From: Acholeplasmatales bacterium
GTDB taxonomy: Bacteria; Bacillota_I; Bacilli_A; Acholeplasmatales; Anaeroplasmataceae
Length of the DNA: 64,000 nt
Direction: 5' to 3'
Assembly: GCA_900767915.1 (NCBI GenBank)
Contig: CAAGAX010000055.1
Coordinates: forward strand, 39,803 to 103,802
Shown here: piece after piece, positions 18,087 through 27,234 of the stretch
How positions within the stretch are numbered: position 1 is the stretch's first letter
Layout of the letters: each line of letters opens with the position of its first letter
Notes under the pieces: generated by a model
The model's database searches: none
What the model saw: only the letters and a program-made list of their open reading frames with translations
Told to the model about the DNA's origin: nothing
Translations under genes and position numbers: made by a program

Positions 18087-18115
18087 ATTGTATTTAACGA
18101 GCATTAGCTTGTCAA
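18087..18115 (-). promoter_or_regulatory. SigmaA-type promoter driving the ABC-2 operon
   Basis: On the minus strand TTGACA (18115-18110), 17-nt spacer, TACAAT (18092-18087). It is about 250 nt upstream of the ATPase start, with the broken ORF between. Confidence 0.6.
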
Positions 18116-18442
18116 TAGAATAGTGAAAAGAAATAATTTTTTATCCCTCTCCTTCACCATAAGTAGTGGTCTTGTATTTGGTGCTACATTTATATTTAAA
18201 AGAAACTACTTAAAGTAGTACGCTAAATGTTTAACAAGTCTTTGTTTTTCCTTTTTATTGTCTTTTTAGGCACATATCAATTTAAACACTTGCTAAAGCA
18301 GGCCTATTAAGCTTTAAGTTTTTAGATATAGCATTAATATTCAATTTTATCACTCATTCATATATATATCACTTAGAAGAATTTAATCCTCTTTACTTTC
18401 AATCTTAATTATCATAATTCTTAATACATCAGTTAAGAATTA

Positions 18443-18509
18443 TAAAAAAAAGATTAACCGTATACTATCTTAAGTTATAACTCTTAAGTTAGATTTATTG
18501 GTTAATCTT
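18443..18509 (-). terminator. Terminator downstream of the LysR gene
   Basis: Outer 10-bp stem AAGATTAACC / GGTTAATCTT (18450-18459 and 18500-18509) enclosing a second pairing of CTTAAG arms, followed on the minus strand by eight T. The 130-nt distance from the LysR stop is long but no other gene intervenes. Confidence 0.5.
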
Positions 18510-18639
18510 ATTTTAGCATTTATATTTATAATAATTAAAATGTCCAAATATAATATACTTCTATCTATAAAAAAGCTAGCTTATTTTCATCATTTAAGAA
18601 AAATGCTCTAGTAATAATTCTTTTATTAATCTTAAATTC

Positions 18640-19473
18640 CTATTTCAGTCTTATAATTCTTTTATCTTTAAAGCATTCTACTAAATAATCATAAAATTTC
18701 ATAACTATTTCATCATTTCCAATGCCATAAGGAACTCTTTTAATATTAATATAACGCTCTAAATCTAATTCATTTAAATTTATTAAATATAAATCATTTT
18801 TTAATTCCCCTGATGTGAATTCAGGTATAAATCCTATTCCATTATTACTAAGAATTAGATTATGAATAGAATTTAAATTTTCACATTCAAAGCTAATATT
18901 TGGAGTTATATTTAATCTTTTGAATAAGCTATTAATATTACTTCTTAGCTCCTTATTTGATGTAAATGTTACTAAAGGGATATTTTCAATATCTGAAATA
19001 GATTTTATTTTCTCTTTATAAAACTTTCCTGAAACTAAATAAATCTTTTCCTTATATCCAATATTACTAGTTTGAATTATAATATCAGAAGAACCATCAT
19101 TATCATTTTGTAATAAAGAAAAAGTTACATTTTTATATTTATTTTTAAATTCAAGCATTGCATCTGTAACAAAAATAGAAGCAACATAAGCACATATTTT
19201 AATATGATTATTATTTTTAAGCCTTTCTATTTGATTAGTTATATCTAAAATTGAAACTAAAGGAGATTCAATTTTAGATAAAAGCCATTTTCCCCACTCT
19301 GTAAGCTTTATATTTCTACCAATATGATCAAATAATGTTACACCAAGCTCTTCTTCTAGCTTATGGATTGATTTTGTTAGGGCTGGCTGGGCAATATTTA
19401 TTTCTCTTGCTGCATTAGATATATGCTCAAGCTTTGCAACCTTATAAAAATAGAATAATTGAGTTAATTCCAT
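18640..19473 (-). CDS. LysR-family transcriptional regulator
   Basis: 277-aa regulator. The winged helix-turn-helix spans about residues 1-60 with NAAREINIAQPALTKSIHKL, and the rest is the substrate-binding-like effector domain, ending FIPEFTSGELK and GIGNDEIVMKFY. It is divergent from a MATE efflux gene with a 97-bp shared promoter region, the usual arrangement of a LysR protein and its target. The inducer is unknown. AAGGATATAGATT lies before the ATG. Confidence 0.87.
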   Translation of the reverse strand: MELTQLFYFYKVAKLEHISNAAREINIAQPALTKSIHKLEEELGVTLFDHIGRNIKLTEWGKWLLSKIESPLVSILDITNQIERLKNNNHIKICAYVASIFVTDAMLEFKNKYKNVTFSLLQNDNDGSSDIIIQTSNIGYKEKIYLVSGKFYKEKIKSISDIENIPLVTFTSNKELRSNINSLFKRLNITPNISFECENLNSIHNLILSNNGIGFIPEFTSGELKNDLYLINLNELDLERYINIKRVPYGIGNDEIVMKFYDYLVECFKDKRIIRLK

Positions 19474-19496
19474 AATCTATATCCTTTCGTTATCAA

Positions 19497-19515
19497 ATAT
19501 ATAAATATTATATAT
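19497..19515. promoter_or_regulatory. Candidate LysR box between lysR and the MATE gene
   Basis: ATATAT-N7-ATATAT dyad, close in form to the T-N11-A boxes of LysR proteins, located in the divergent promoter region. AT richness makes chance symmetry likely, so this is tentative. Confidence 0.3.
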
Positions 19516-19535
19516 TTTTTATTATATAATTTCAA

Positions 19536-19544
19536 TGGTATACT
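19536..19544 (+). promoter_or_regulatory. Extended -10 promoter of the MATE gene
   Basis: TGGTATACT is an extended -10 (TGn-TATACT). No good -35 is present, which is consistent with activation by the divergent LysR protein. Confidence 0.45.
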
Positions 19545-19570
19545 ATCATATTGGGAAATGAGGTTATGAC

Positions 19571-20911
19571 ATGGAAAGAGATTTAACAATTGGTAAACCA
19601 AGTAAGGTGCTTTGGCTTTTTTGTCTACCTTTATTTGGTAGTATTATTTTTCAACAGCTATATAATTTAGCAGATAGTATTGTTGCGGGAAAATTCATAG
19701 GTAAGGATGCACTTGCAGCTGTAAGTAATGGATATGAAATTACATTAATATTTTTAGCATTTGCTTTTGGATGTAATATAGGATGTTCTGTTATAGCATC
19801 AAGGCTTTATGGAGAAAAAAGAAATAATGATGTTAAAACATGTATATATACTGCTTTAATTTCAACTGTTGTAATTTGTGCTATTTTAACAATATTAGGA
19901 TTAATTTTAACAAAGCCTTTATTAAAGCTTATAAATACTCCTGATGATATAATTAATGATTCATCATTATATTTAGATATTTATATTTATGGATTAATAT
20001 TTGTTTTTATATATAATGTTTCAACTGGAATATTTTCAGCATTAGGAGATTCTAAAACTCCTTTTATATTTTTAGCTATATCTTCTCTTAGTAATATAGG
20101 TATGGATATTTTATTTGTAGCCGTATTTAAAATGGGAATAGCTGGTGTTGCCTGGGCTACATTTATTTGTCAAGCAATAAGTGCTGTTTTAGCATTTATA
20201 ATAGTATTAATTAGAATAGAAGGACTTTCAACTGATAAAAATGAAAAAAGAAAAATATTTTCATTTAGCTTATTAAAGGATATGGCTATAATTGCTATAC
20301 CTTCTACATTGCAACAAAGCTTTATATCTGTTGGTAACATTTTTATTCAAAGTGTAATTAATAGCTTTGGTTCTGATGCAATAGCTGGATATGGTGCTGC
20401 AGTTAAGCTTAATAATCTAATGATTACATCACTTACTACTGTAGGAAATGGTATTTCTAATTATACAGCTCAAAATTTAGGTGCTGGTAAAATTAAAAGA
20501 ATACATGAGGGATTTTTTGCAGGAATTAAAATGGTTTTAATTTTATGTATACCAATAATAATCTTATATTTAACTGTTGGTAGATATTTATTATATATAT
20601 TTATGGATGATTCAAGTGAGGAAGCATTAAATATAGGAGTTATGTTCTTAAGAATTGTTAGTCCATTTTACTTTGTAGTGGCAATTAAGCTTGTTGCGGA
20701 TGGTATTTTAAGAGGATCATCTAAAATGATGTTCTTTATGATTGCGACATTTACTGATTTAATATTAAGAGTTATTTTAGCATTTTTATTATCAAATGTA
20801 TTTGGAACAAATGGTATTTGGATTTCATGGCCAATCGGCTGGAGTATATCCACTATATTATCTGTATTATTCTACTTTGTTGTTATGAAAAAGAATAAAG
20901 AATTAATATAA
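19571..20911 (+). CDS. MATE-family efflux transporter
   Basis: 446-aa, 12-segment inner-membrane antiporter of the NorM/DinF superfamily that expels cationic drugs or metabolites using Na+ or H+. Visible features are the N-terminal LFCLPLFGSIIFQQLYNLADS with VAGKFIGKDALAAVS, GCSVIASRLYG, and the second-half equivalents IPSTLQQSFISVGN and GNGISNYTAQNLGAG. The length is usual. A GAGG site precedes the ATG. It is probably controlled by the divergent LysR protein. Confidence 0.9.
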   Translation: MERDLTIGKPSKVLWLFCLPLFGSIIFQQLYNLADSIVAGKFIGKDALAAVSNGYEITLIFLAFAFGCNIGCSVIASRLYGEKRNNDVKTCIYTALISTVVICAILTILGLILTKPLLKLINTPDDIINDSSLYLDIYIYGLIFVFIYNVSTGIFSALGDSKTPFIFLAISSLSNIGMDILFVAVFKMGIAGVAWATFICQAISAVLAFIIVLIRIEGLSTDKNEKRKIFSFSLLKDMAIIAIPSTLQQSFISVGNIFIQSVINSFGSDAIAGYGAAVKLNNLMITSLTTVGNGISNYTAQNLGAGKIKRIHEGFFAGIKMVLILCIPIIILYLTVGRYLLYIFMDDSSEEALNIGVMFLRIVSPFYFVVAIKLVADGILRGSSKMMFFMIATFTDLILRVILAFLLSNVFGTNGIWISWPIGWSISTILSVLFYFVVMKKNKELI

Positions 20912-21054
20912 TTTTATTATAATACTACTAATACAATATAAATATCAAAGAGATATTATTTAAAAATCAATAATCCTATTTCATTATTATTAATTTTAAA
21001 AATATGTTTTAAATAGCTATGCTTTGTGATAAAATGGAAAACGGTGATTTTAAA

Positions 21055-22317
21055 ATGATATTAGATGAAATAAAACAAGAGGTTATAGACTTAAGTAACC
21101 AAGCTGAAATTGATTTAAAGGATATATTTAAGGAAATAGATGATAATTGTCTTTATAATTCCAATAGAATCCTTTCAGCCTTTATTGAAAATAGAGTTGA
21201 ATATGCTGATTTTACAGATAGAAATGGATATGGTATTTTCGATTCAGGACGTGAAAAGCTTGAACGTATTTTTGCGAATATATTAGGCACAGAGGATGCA
21301 TTAGTAAGAACTCAAATTATGAGTGGTACAAATGCTTTATATTTAGCATTTAGTGCTTTATTAAAGCATGGGGATACAATGATTTCTCTTTCTGGTAAGC
21401 CTTATGATTCTTTATTAAAGATGGTAGGTATTATTGGAGATTCTACACAATCATTAATAGCTAATGGTGTTAAATATGAGCAAATTGAATTAATTGATAA
21501 TAAATTTGATTTAGAAAAGATTAAAGAAAGATTAGCTAAAAATGATGTTAAATTAGTTGAAATTCAAAGATCAAGAGGATATTCTTCTCGTAAGTCATTA
21601 ACTATAGCTCAAATTGAAGAGGTTATTAATGTTATTAGAAGTGTTAATAAAGATGTTATTATAATGGTTGATAACTGTTATGGCGAATTGGTTGAAAGAA
21701 AAGAACCAGGTCATGTAGGAGCTGATGTTGTAGTAGGCTCATTAATGAAAAATCTAGGTGGAGGTATTGCTACATCAGGAGGATATATTGGTGGTAGGAC
21801 TAAATATATTGAAATGATTGCTGATAGATTAACTTCTCCTGGAATTGGTAAGGAATTAGGTGCTAATTTCAATCAAAATAGTAATTTCTTTAAGGGTGTA
21901 TTTATGGCACCTAATGCTGTAAAGAGTGCTCTTAAAACTCAAATTTTTGCTTCATATATGCTAGAGCATACAGGATTTATGGATATATCTCCAAAATATA
22001 ATGAATATAGAACAGATATAATTCAAATAATTGAATTAAAAACTAAACCTAATTTAGTAGCATTTGCTAGATCTATACAAGCATCATCTCCTATTGATTC
22101 AGGAGTATATATTATGCCAGCACCTATGCCAGGATATCCTTGTGATGTTATAATGGCTGCTGGATGCTTTACTGAGGGAAGCACAATAGAGTTAAGTGCT
22201 GATGCTCCATGTGTTGAACCATATACATTATATATGCAGGGTGGTTTAACTTATGAATATGGTAAACTAAGCATTATGAAGGCATTATCTTCAGTATTAG
22301 AACAAAAAAATAAATAA
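21055..22317 (+). CDS. ynbB: Methionine gamma-lyase-family PLP enzyme (YnbB / aluminium-resistance family)
   Basis: 420-aa fold-type I PLP enzyme of the family annotated as aluminium resistance or methionine gamma-lyase-like (B. subtilis YnbB). Landmarks are FTDRNGYGIFDSGREKLE, MSGTNALYLAFSALLKHGD, MVDNCYGEL and, near the PLP lysine, VGSLMKNLGGGIATSGGYI. The ending MPAPMPGYPCDVIMAAGCF is highly characteristic. The ATG at 21055, with GGTGAT upstream, is preferred to 21019 or 21034, which have weaker sites. The in vivo reaction is not settled; C-S lyase chemistry is likely. Confidence 0.87.
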   Translation: MILDEIKQEVIDLSNQAEIDLKDIFKEIDDNCLYNSNRILSAFIENRVEYADFTDRNGYGIFDSGREKLERIFANILGTEDALVRTQIMSGTNALYLAFSALLKHGDTMISLSGKPYDSLLKMVGIIGDSTQSLIANGVKYEQIELIDNKFDLEKIKERLAKNDVKLVEIQRSRGYSSRKSLTIAQIEEVINVIRSVNKDVIIMVDNCYGELVERKEPGHVGADVVVGSLMKNLGGGIATSGGYIGGRTKYIEMIADRLTSPGIGKELGANFNQNSNFFKGVFMAPNAVKSALKTQIFASYMLEHTGFMDISPKYNEYRTDIIQIIELKTKPNLVAFARSIQASSPIDSGVYIMPAPMPGYPCDVIMAAGCFTEGSTIELSADAPCVEPYTLYMQGGLTYEYGKLSIMKALSSVLEQKNK

Positions 22318-22359
22318 TATAAAAAGTAAAAAAAATTTATAATATTAAGTTATATATTC

Positions 22360-22375
22360 ATTCCCCTAGGGGAAT
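22360..22375. repeat. 16-bp G/C-centred perfect palindrome
   Basis: ATTCCCCTAGGGGAAT is self-complementary and unusually GC-rich for its surroundings. It lies 43 nt after the ynbB stop, at the edge of an IS3 relic. CATTCCCCT also occurs at 18052-18060 and 50288-50296, both in intergenic regions with decayed sequence. Function unknown. Confidence 0.35.
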
Positions 22376-22397
22376 AATAGAGCTATAATTTAGTTTA

Positions 22398-22436
22398 AAG
22401 CTAATTGTGATGATTCATGATTAGCTTCTTTTTTAT
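22398..22436 (+). terminator. Terminator downstream of ynbB
   Basis: Stem AAGCTAAT / ATTAGCTT (22398-22405 and 22420-22427), 14-nt loop, then CTTTTTTATT. It is about 80 nt past the stop. Confidence 0.6.
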
Positions 22437-22439
22437 TCC

Positions 22440-22900
22440 CACTTTCTAATAGATATATTCTATATTCTGATGGAATTCGTTTAACTAAATCATATTGATT
22501 TGTAATAAGCTATATAATCTTTAATTTCATTTTAAGGATTTCTTTTTCTTTGTTTTTCTTTCAATTAATTCCTCTTGAGTCAATCTATAGTTTTAGATCT
22601 TTTTAATGATTAAAATCTTGTATCCTAAAATCCCTCTACTCTTTGAGCTTGAGTTTTATATCTAGAAGCTATATTATCAATTTATTTTCTGTCTAATGCT
22701 TTTATGTCAAATTCCATCTCAATTAATATTTATAAAAGGAGTATCCACTTGATATTCTAATATAAATATTTCTTTTAATTATATAGTATATGTAATTGAT
22801 TTTTCTGATACATTTTTAACATATATTGCTCCTAAATTTTTCAATCTGTTTAGGTTTAAAATATTTTTCCCTATATTAACCTTATTCCACTATATATTTA
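22440..22900 (-). pseudogene. Decayed IS3-type OrfA (helix-turn-helix) relic
   Basis: No intact frame remains, but minus-strand pieces in shifting frames read FKPKQIEKFRSNIY, then YVKNVSEKSITYT, then ALDRK*IDNIASRYKTQAQ and LTQEELIERKTKKKKS. These match, in order, the HTH OrfA proteins that precede IS3-family transposases in Bacillota (PYVKSVSEKSITYT... RIDNIASRYKKQA...). Several stops and frameshifts are present and there is no transposase OrfB, so it is a truncated relic. The T-ended hairpin at 22917-22969 lies upstream of it as in intact elements. Confidence 0.65.
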
Positions 22901-22916
22901 TTATACAACAACAAAA

Positions 22917-22969
22917 AGACCCTATAAAGTATAGTCCACTTTTTTATGTGTTTCTACTTTATAGGGTCT
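22917..22969 (-). repeat. 15-bp-stem hairpin at the outer end of the IS3 relic
   Basis: AGACCCTATAAAGTA (22917-22931) pairs perfectly with TACTTTATAGGGTCT (22955-22969) around a 23-nt loop that contains AAAGTGGAC on the minus strand, then T runs. Such hairpins at element ends block read-through transcription from outside. Together with the OrfA relic it marks the remains of one insertion. Confidence 0.6.
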
Positions 22970-23025
22970 ATTTTAAAATGATAATCCTATTTTTTGATAT
23001 ACAACGATTCTTTTAAGAACCATTT

Positions 23026-23769
23026 TTAATTACTACTATATTGTCCACCATCTATTCTAATAATAGAATTATTAATATAAGAGGCATCATCACTAACTAA
23101 AAATTTAACAAGCTTAGCTACCTCTTTTGCTTCTCCAATTCTTCTTACTAAAATTTTATCTAATTCCATTTGCATGAATTCATCATCATAATCAGCTATT
23201 TCAGCTTCAGTACCGATTAGGCCTGGTGCTACAGCATTAACTGTTACATATGGTGCAAATTCAATGGCTAAATTATGAGTTAAGGAATTTAATGCTGCCT
23301 TAGAAGCATCATATTCAATTCCCATAGGATAATATGTATTCATACCATTTGTTGAGGATATATTAATTATACGTCCCCATTTATTATCAAGCATATGTCT
23401 TTCTGCTCTTTTTGAAGTTAAAAAAGCTCCAATTAAATTTACATCTAGAACTTTTCTAAAATCCTCAACCTTTTTTTGACTAAATAAAGCAGGAATATCA
23501 ACTGCAGCATTATTAACTAAAATGTCAACTCCACCAAGCTTCGCTTCAATTTCATTAAACATTTCATTCACTTCTAGCTCATTGCCAACATCACATTTAA
23601 TAACTAACGTTCTTATTCCATAGCCTTTAATTTTATCAAAAAGTCTATAAGCCTCTTCCTTAGAGGTATTATAATTGATCACACAATCATATCCAGCTAA
23701 AGCCAGCTCCTCAATGATTGCAGCCCCAATTCCTTTAGCACTACCAGTAACTAATGCAATTTTTGACAT
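23026..23769 (-). CDS. SDR-family oxidoreductase (FabG-like)
   Basis: 247-aa NAD(P)-dependent short-chain dehydrogenase. Visible are TGSAKGIGAAI (cofactor glycine motif), NNAAVD, the catalytic Ser in IINISSTNG, YDASK (YxxxK) and VNAVAPGLIGTE. Many such proteins are 3-oxoacyl-ACP reductases, but a lone FabG-like gene outside a fatty-acid cluster is not proof of that role. It starts 3 nt after the efp stop and is probably cotranscribed with it. Confidence 0.83.
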   Translation of the reverse strand: MSKIALVTGSAKGIGAAIIEELALAGYDCVINYNTSKEEAYRLFDKIKGYGIRTLVIKCDVGNELEVNEMFNEIEAKLGGVDILVNNAAVDIPALFSQKKVEDFRKVLDVNLIGAFLTSKRAERHMLDNKWGRIINISSTNGMNTYYPMGIEYDASKAALNSLTHNLAIEFAPYVTVNAVAPGLIGTEAEIADYDDEFMQMELDKILVRRIGEAKEVAKLVKFLVSDDASYINNSIIRIDGGQYSSN

Positions 23770-23772
23770 TTA

Positions 23773-24330
23773 TTATGCTCTACTTGAATAAGTACCATCA
23801 AGAGTTGAAACAATAATCTTTTCACCTTGCTTAATGAATTGAGGTACTCTTAATCTTAAGCCAGTCTCTAATACTGCATCCTTTGTAGATGTAGATGAAG
23901 CACCAGGTGCAGCATCTGTAGTTTCAGTTACAACTAAAGTAACCTTATCAGGCATAACAATACCTAATACCTCTGTTTCAAAGAAACGAAGGCTAATTTC
24001 CATACCCTCAAGTAAATAATATTTATTATCGCCTACTGCTTCTGATGATAGCTCATAAGTTTCAAATGTTTCCATATCCATGAAATAATAAGTTCCACCA
24101 GCCTCATATGAATATTGAACAGGCTTAGTTTCAATCATTGCTTGCTCAAACTTAGTATTTGTATTAAAGTTTCTTTCTAATACAGTACCAGTTCTTAAAT
24201 CCTTAAGCTTTGTCTTAAGAATAGCAGCACCCTTACCAGGTTTCACATGCATAAATTCAAGTACAACATATAATTTACCATCAATAATTAATGTTAATCC
24301 GTTTCTAAAATCTCCAGCTTCAATTGCCAT
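23773..24330 (-). CDS. efp: Translation elongation factor P
   Basis: 185-aa three-beta-barrel factor that relieves ribosome stalling at polyproline. The modifiable loop reads VKPGKGAA, with Lys33 at the tip, and the C-terminal GLRLRVPQFI and VSTLDGTYSSRA are typical of EF-P. AAAGGAGAATT precedes the ATG. It follows the decarboxylase gene after 134 nt that contain a possible promoter (TTGATT, 17 nt, TAAAAT on the minus strand). No modification enzyme (EpmABC, YmfI, EarP) is recognised in the window. Confidence 0.95.
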   Translation of the reverse strand: MAIEAGDFRNGLTLIIDGKLYVVLEFMHVKPGKGAAILKTKLKDLRTGTVLERNFNTNTKFEQAMIETKPVQYSYEAGGTYYFMDMETFETYELSSEAVGDNKYYLLEGMEISLRFFETEVLGIVMPDKVTLVVTETTDAAPGASSTSTKDAVLETGLRLRVPQFIKQGEKIIVSTLDGTYSSRA

Positions 24331-24463
24331 ATATAAATTCTCCTTTTTTAAATAACTAATATAATATAATTTTATCTTTATATGTAAATAAAATCAAGAT
24401 TTTTATCTTTGATAATAAAAAAAATGTATAATAATTTCATATTTTAGCTTTAAATTATCTAAA

Positions 24464-25804
24464 TTAAGCTTTATTTTTTACTATGGAGCATTCCTTAACT
24501 CCATAATATTTAAACATTTTAATATCATTACTATCTATTTTTTCACCTGAAACTATAATTGGTATTGCAGGTGGGCAGGATACTGTTGTATCAGCTAATA
24601 TCCTACCTAATGCATCATCTACATTAACCTTCTCCCTTAATGAAAAGGTAGCCTCTCTAATAGACATGCATACTTCCTTTATCGTAGGAACTAAATTATT
24701 TTTTTTCAATTCTTCTTTTTTATTAAGCCTTAATAAAGCTTCTGTCATTTTATCAAGCTCATAATCAGTATTAAGAGGTGATAGCATTAATACTAAATAA
24801 TCCTCATCATGAAATTCTGATACTATATTATTTTTTAATAAATAAGCATTTATTTCATCACCAGTATAACCATATTTTTTTGCATCAATTGTTATCTTAA
24901 TAGCTTCATCACCTATAATGATATACCCGTTATTAGCTAATCTATTTCTTATCTTTAAAAGCTTATTACAAAAGCTACTATATATATCTTTATTCTTTTC
25001 TAAATAAAAATTAACATAATCTAATGATTGTAATATTAAATAAGAAGGACTAGTTGATGCGAATAAAGCTAAAGCCTCTTTAGCATGAATACTATAATAA
25101 TCATCAAGATTATTTGAAATATGTAAATAGCTAGCTCCAGTTACTGCAGGTAATGTTTTATGTGCTGAATCACAGCACATATCTGCACCTAAATCAATGG
25201 GATGAAGTGATGAATTCAAGAATTTTAAGTAAGCTCCATGAGCATTATCTACTAGTAATAATACATTATATTTTTGGCATACCTCTTTAATTCCTTTAAT
25301 ATCTAATATATTCCCTAAATAATCAGGACTAGTTAAATATAAAGCAAATGGTAATTCCTTAGCATTTTTAAGATTATTCTCTACCATTTCCTTTGTTATA
25401 AGGCAGGTATGATAAGACATATTATTCTCTGAATAAAGCCATTTAACATCTAAATCTAATAAGGCTACAGCAGTAACAAAGGTTTTATGAACATTTCTAG
25501 CTGCAAGAATATAATTTCTATTACTACTACGATTTTTACTCATAGCTAAAAATAGCATAGCTCTTATGCATAATGATGAGCCTTCTGTAGAATAAAAGGT
25601 ATTAAATCCAAATAAATTAGAAGCATTATGCTCACTTTCTAAAATAATACCATGAGAATGATATAATACATCCGCTCCATCTATTTCAGTAATATCATAT
25701 TCCTCAAAGCCTAATAGCTTTTTTCCCTTATGACCAGGCATATGAAGTCTAATAGATTTATTATCCTTATATTGCCTAACAAAATCAATTATTGGTGTTT
25801 TCAT
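24464..25804 (-). CDS. Orn/Lys/Arg decarboxylase, short (SpeA/YaaO-like) form
   Basis: PLP-dependent amino-acid decarboxylase (446 aa) that produces a polyamine or diamine. N-terminal IRLHMPGHKGKK is a family hallmark, followed by the PLP-binding lysine in CDSAHKTLPAVTGASYL. The C-terminal part is short, with PPAIPIIVSGEKI. Substrate (arginine, lysine or ornithine) cannot be told from sequence alone; this short form is usually an arginine or lysine enzyme. ATG 25804 is preferred because residues upstream of MKTPIIDF lie inside the scfB coding end. The overlap with scfB (20 nt) implies cotranscription. Confidence 0.85.
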   Translation of the reverse strand: MKTPIIDFVRQYKDNKSIRLHMPGHKGKKLLGFEEYDITEIDGADVLYHSHGIILESEHNASNLFGFNTFYSTEGSSLCIRAMLFLAMSKNRSSNRNYILAARNVHKTFVTAVALLDLDVKWLYSENNMSYHTCLITKEMVENNLKNAKELPFALYLTSPDYLGNILDIKGIKEVCQKYNVLLLVDNAHGAYLKFLNSSLHPIDLGADMCCDSAHKTLPAVTGASYLHISNNLDDYYSIHAKEALALFASTSPSYLILQSLDYVNFYLEKNKDIYSSFCNKLLKIRNRLANNGYIIIGDEAIKITIDAKKYGYTGDEINAYLLKNNIVSEFHDEDYLVLMLSPLNTDYELDKMTEALLRLNKKEELKKNNLVPTIKEVCMSIREATFSLREKVNVDDALGRILADTTVSCPPAIPIIVSGEKIDSNDIKMFKYYGVKECSIVKNKA

Positions 25805-27176
25805 CATCCATTTCAGAAATTGCAACCATAATTGCACATTCTATTCTCTTTCTAAATAACTCACATCCACTTTCATACACTCCTGTAATACTACCAGTTG
25901 CATGATAAGCATTCGCAGCACATCCTCCAGAGCAATATAATCTAGCCCAACAATCATTACACTTTTCTCTAGCATAAACATTACATGAAGAAAATTCATT
26001 TTGAATAGTAGTATTTGTAACTCCATCCCAAATATTACCAAGCTTAAACTTTTCATCACCAACAAACTGATGACATGGATATAAATCACCCCAAGGCGTA
26101 ACAGCCATATATTCAGTACCAGAACCACATCCAGATATTCTCTTATAAATACAAGGTCCACCAGATAAATCAATCATATAATGATAGAAGGTAAATGGTC
26201 TACCCTCCCTTCTACGATCAATCATAAGCTTAGCTAAATCCTCATATTGCTTTAAAACAATCTTTAAATCTTCATTTGTTAAATGAGAAGGATCATCCTT
26301 ACTACAAACAACAGGCTCCATACTTAATTCGTTAAAGCCTAAATCAAGCATTGTCTTAATATCTTCTAAGAAATCTGGATTATTATGAGTAAATGTTCCT
26401 CTCATGTAATAATTTTTTCCTTCACGTGCTTTAACAAGCTTTTGAAATTTAGGAACTATTGTATCAAAGCTTCCTTTACCATTATAATCAACACGGAATC
26501 TATCATGAATTGCTTTTCTACCATCTAAGCTTAAAACGACATTACTCATTTCTTTATTCGCAAAATCAATAACATCATCATCTATTAACATTCCATTTGT
26601 AGTTAATGTAAATCTAAAGTTTTTATTAGCTTCCTTCTCAATACTTCTTGCGTATTTTACTAAATCCTTAACAACACCGAAATTTAATAAAGGCTCTCCT
26701 CCAAAGAAATCAACCTCTAAATTTTTTCTTGAGCCAGAATGAGCTACTAAATAATCTAAAGCTTGTTTACCAACCTCAAATGACATAACAGCCCTATTAC
26801 CATTGTACTTTCCTTGACTTGCAAAGCAATATGAGCAATTTAAATTACAAGTATGAGCTACATGTAAGCATAAAGCCTTAACAACACCTGAAGTTCTTTT
26901 CTTTAATTCATGTGCAATAGGTTTAAAAACATCCTCAGTAAATAATTGGCCTGATTCCTTTAATTCATTAACCTCATCATAGCAGATATCAATATCTTCC
27001 TTTGTAATTTCAGGAATATTACTATATTTTTCTTCTATAAGACTAAGAATTTCTTTTTTTTCTTTCTTTTCAAATAATTCAATAATATCGTATGCAACAT
27101 CATCGACAACATGAACTGAGCCTGAATTGATATCTAAAACGATATTATATCCATTTAATTTATATTGATGAATCAT
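25785..27176 (-). CDS. scfB: SCIFF maturase, radical SAM/SPASM thioether-forming enzyme
   Basis: 463-aa radical SAM enzyme that installs Cys-to-Thr/Ser-type thioether links in the SCIFF peptide. An N-terminal peptide-recognition region (about 1-85, with VVDDVAYDIIELF) is followed by the cluster motif CNLNCSYC. Then come the FGGEPLLNF glycine motif and a C-terminal SPASM domain with CGSG, CHQF, CNVYAREKCNDCWARLYCSGGCA and a final Cys. It lies directly downstream of its substrate gene scfA, separated by a terminator hairpin. Assignment is firm because both partners are present. Confidence 0.93.
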   Translation of the reverse strand: MIHQYKLNGYNIVLDINSGSVHVVDDVAYDIIELFEKKEKKEILSLIEEKYSNIPEITKEDIDICYDEVNELKESGQLFTEDVFKPIAHELKKRTSGVVKALCLHVAHTCNLNCSYCFASQGKYNGNRAVMSFEVGKQALDYLVAHSGSRKNLEVDFFGGEPLLNFGVVKDLVKYARSIEKEANKNFRFTLTTNGMLIDDDVIDFANKEMSNVVLSLDGRKAIHDRFRVDYNGKGSFDTIVPKFQKLVKAREGKNYYMRGTFTHNNPDFLEDIKTMLDLGFNELSMEPVVCSKDDPSHLTNEDLKIVLKQYEDLAKLMIDRRREGRPFTFYHYMIDLSGGPCIYKRISGCGSGTEYMAVTPWGDLYPCHQFVGDEKFKLGNIWDGVTNTTIQNEFSSCNVYAREKCNDCWARLYCSGGCAANAYHATGSITGVYESGCELFRKRIECAIMVAISEMDDENTNN

Positions 27177-27201
27177 TTTCTACCTCATATTCTAATCGCT
27201 G

Positions 27202-27223
27202 AAAAAGCCGCCATATAGGCGGC
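27202..27223 (-). terminator. Terminator/attenuator between scfA and scfB
   Basis: Stem GCCGCC / GGCGGC (27207-27212 and 27218-27223), 5-nt loop, followed on the minus strand by TTTTT. It lies 11 nt after scfA and 25 nt before scfB, so it probably lets only part of the transcripts continue into the maturase gene. Confidence 0.8.
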
Positions 27224-27234
27224 ATTCTTTTCGA

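Noticed and set aside
25841..26173. 110-codon frame overlapping scfB on the same strand
   Set aside because: It lies inside the SPASM region of scfB in another frame; the scfB reading has all cluster cysteines.
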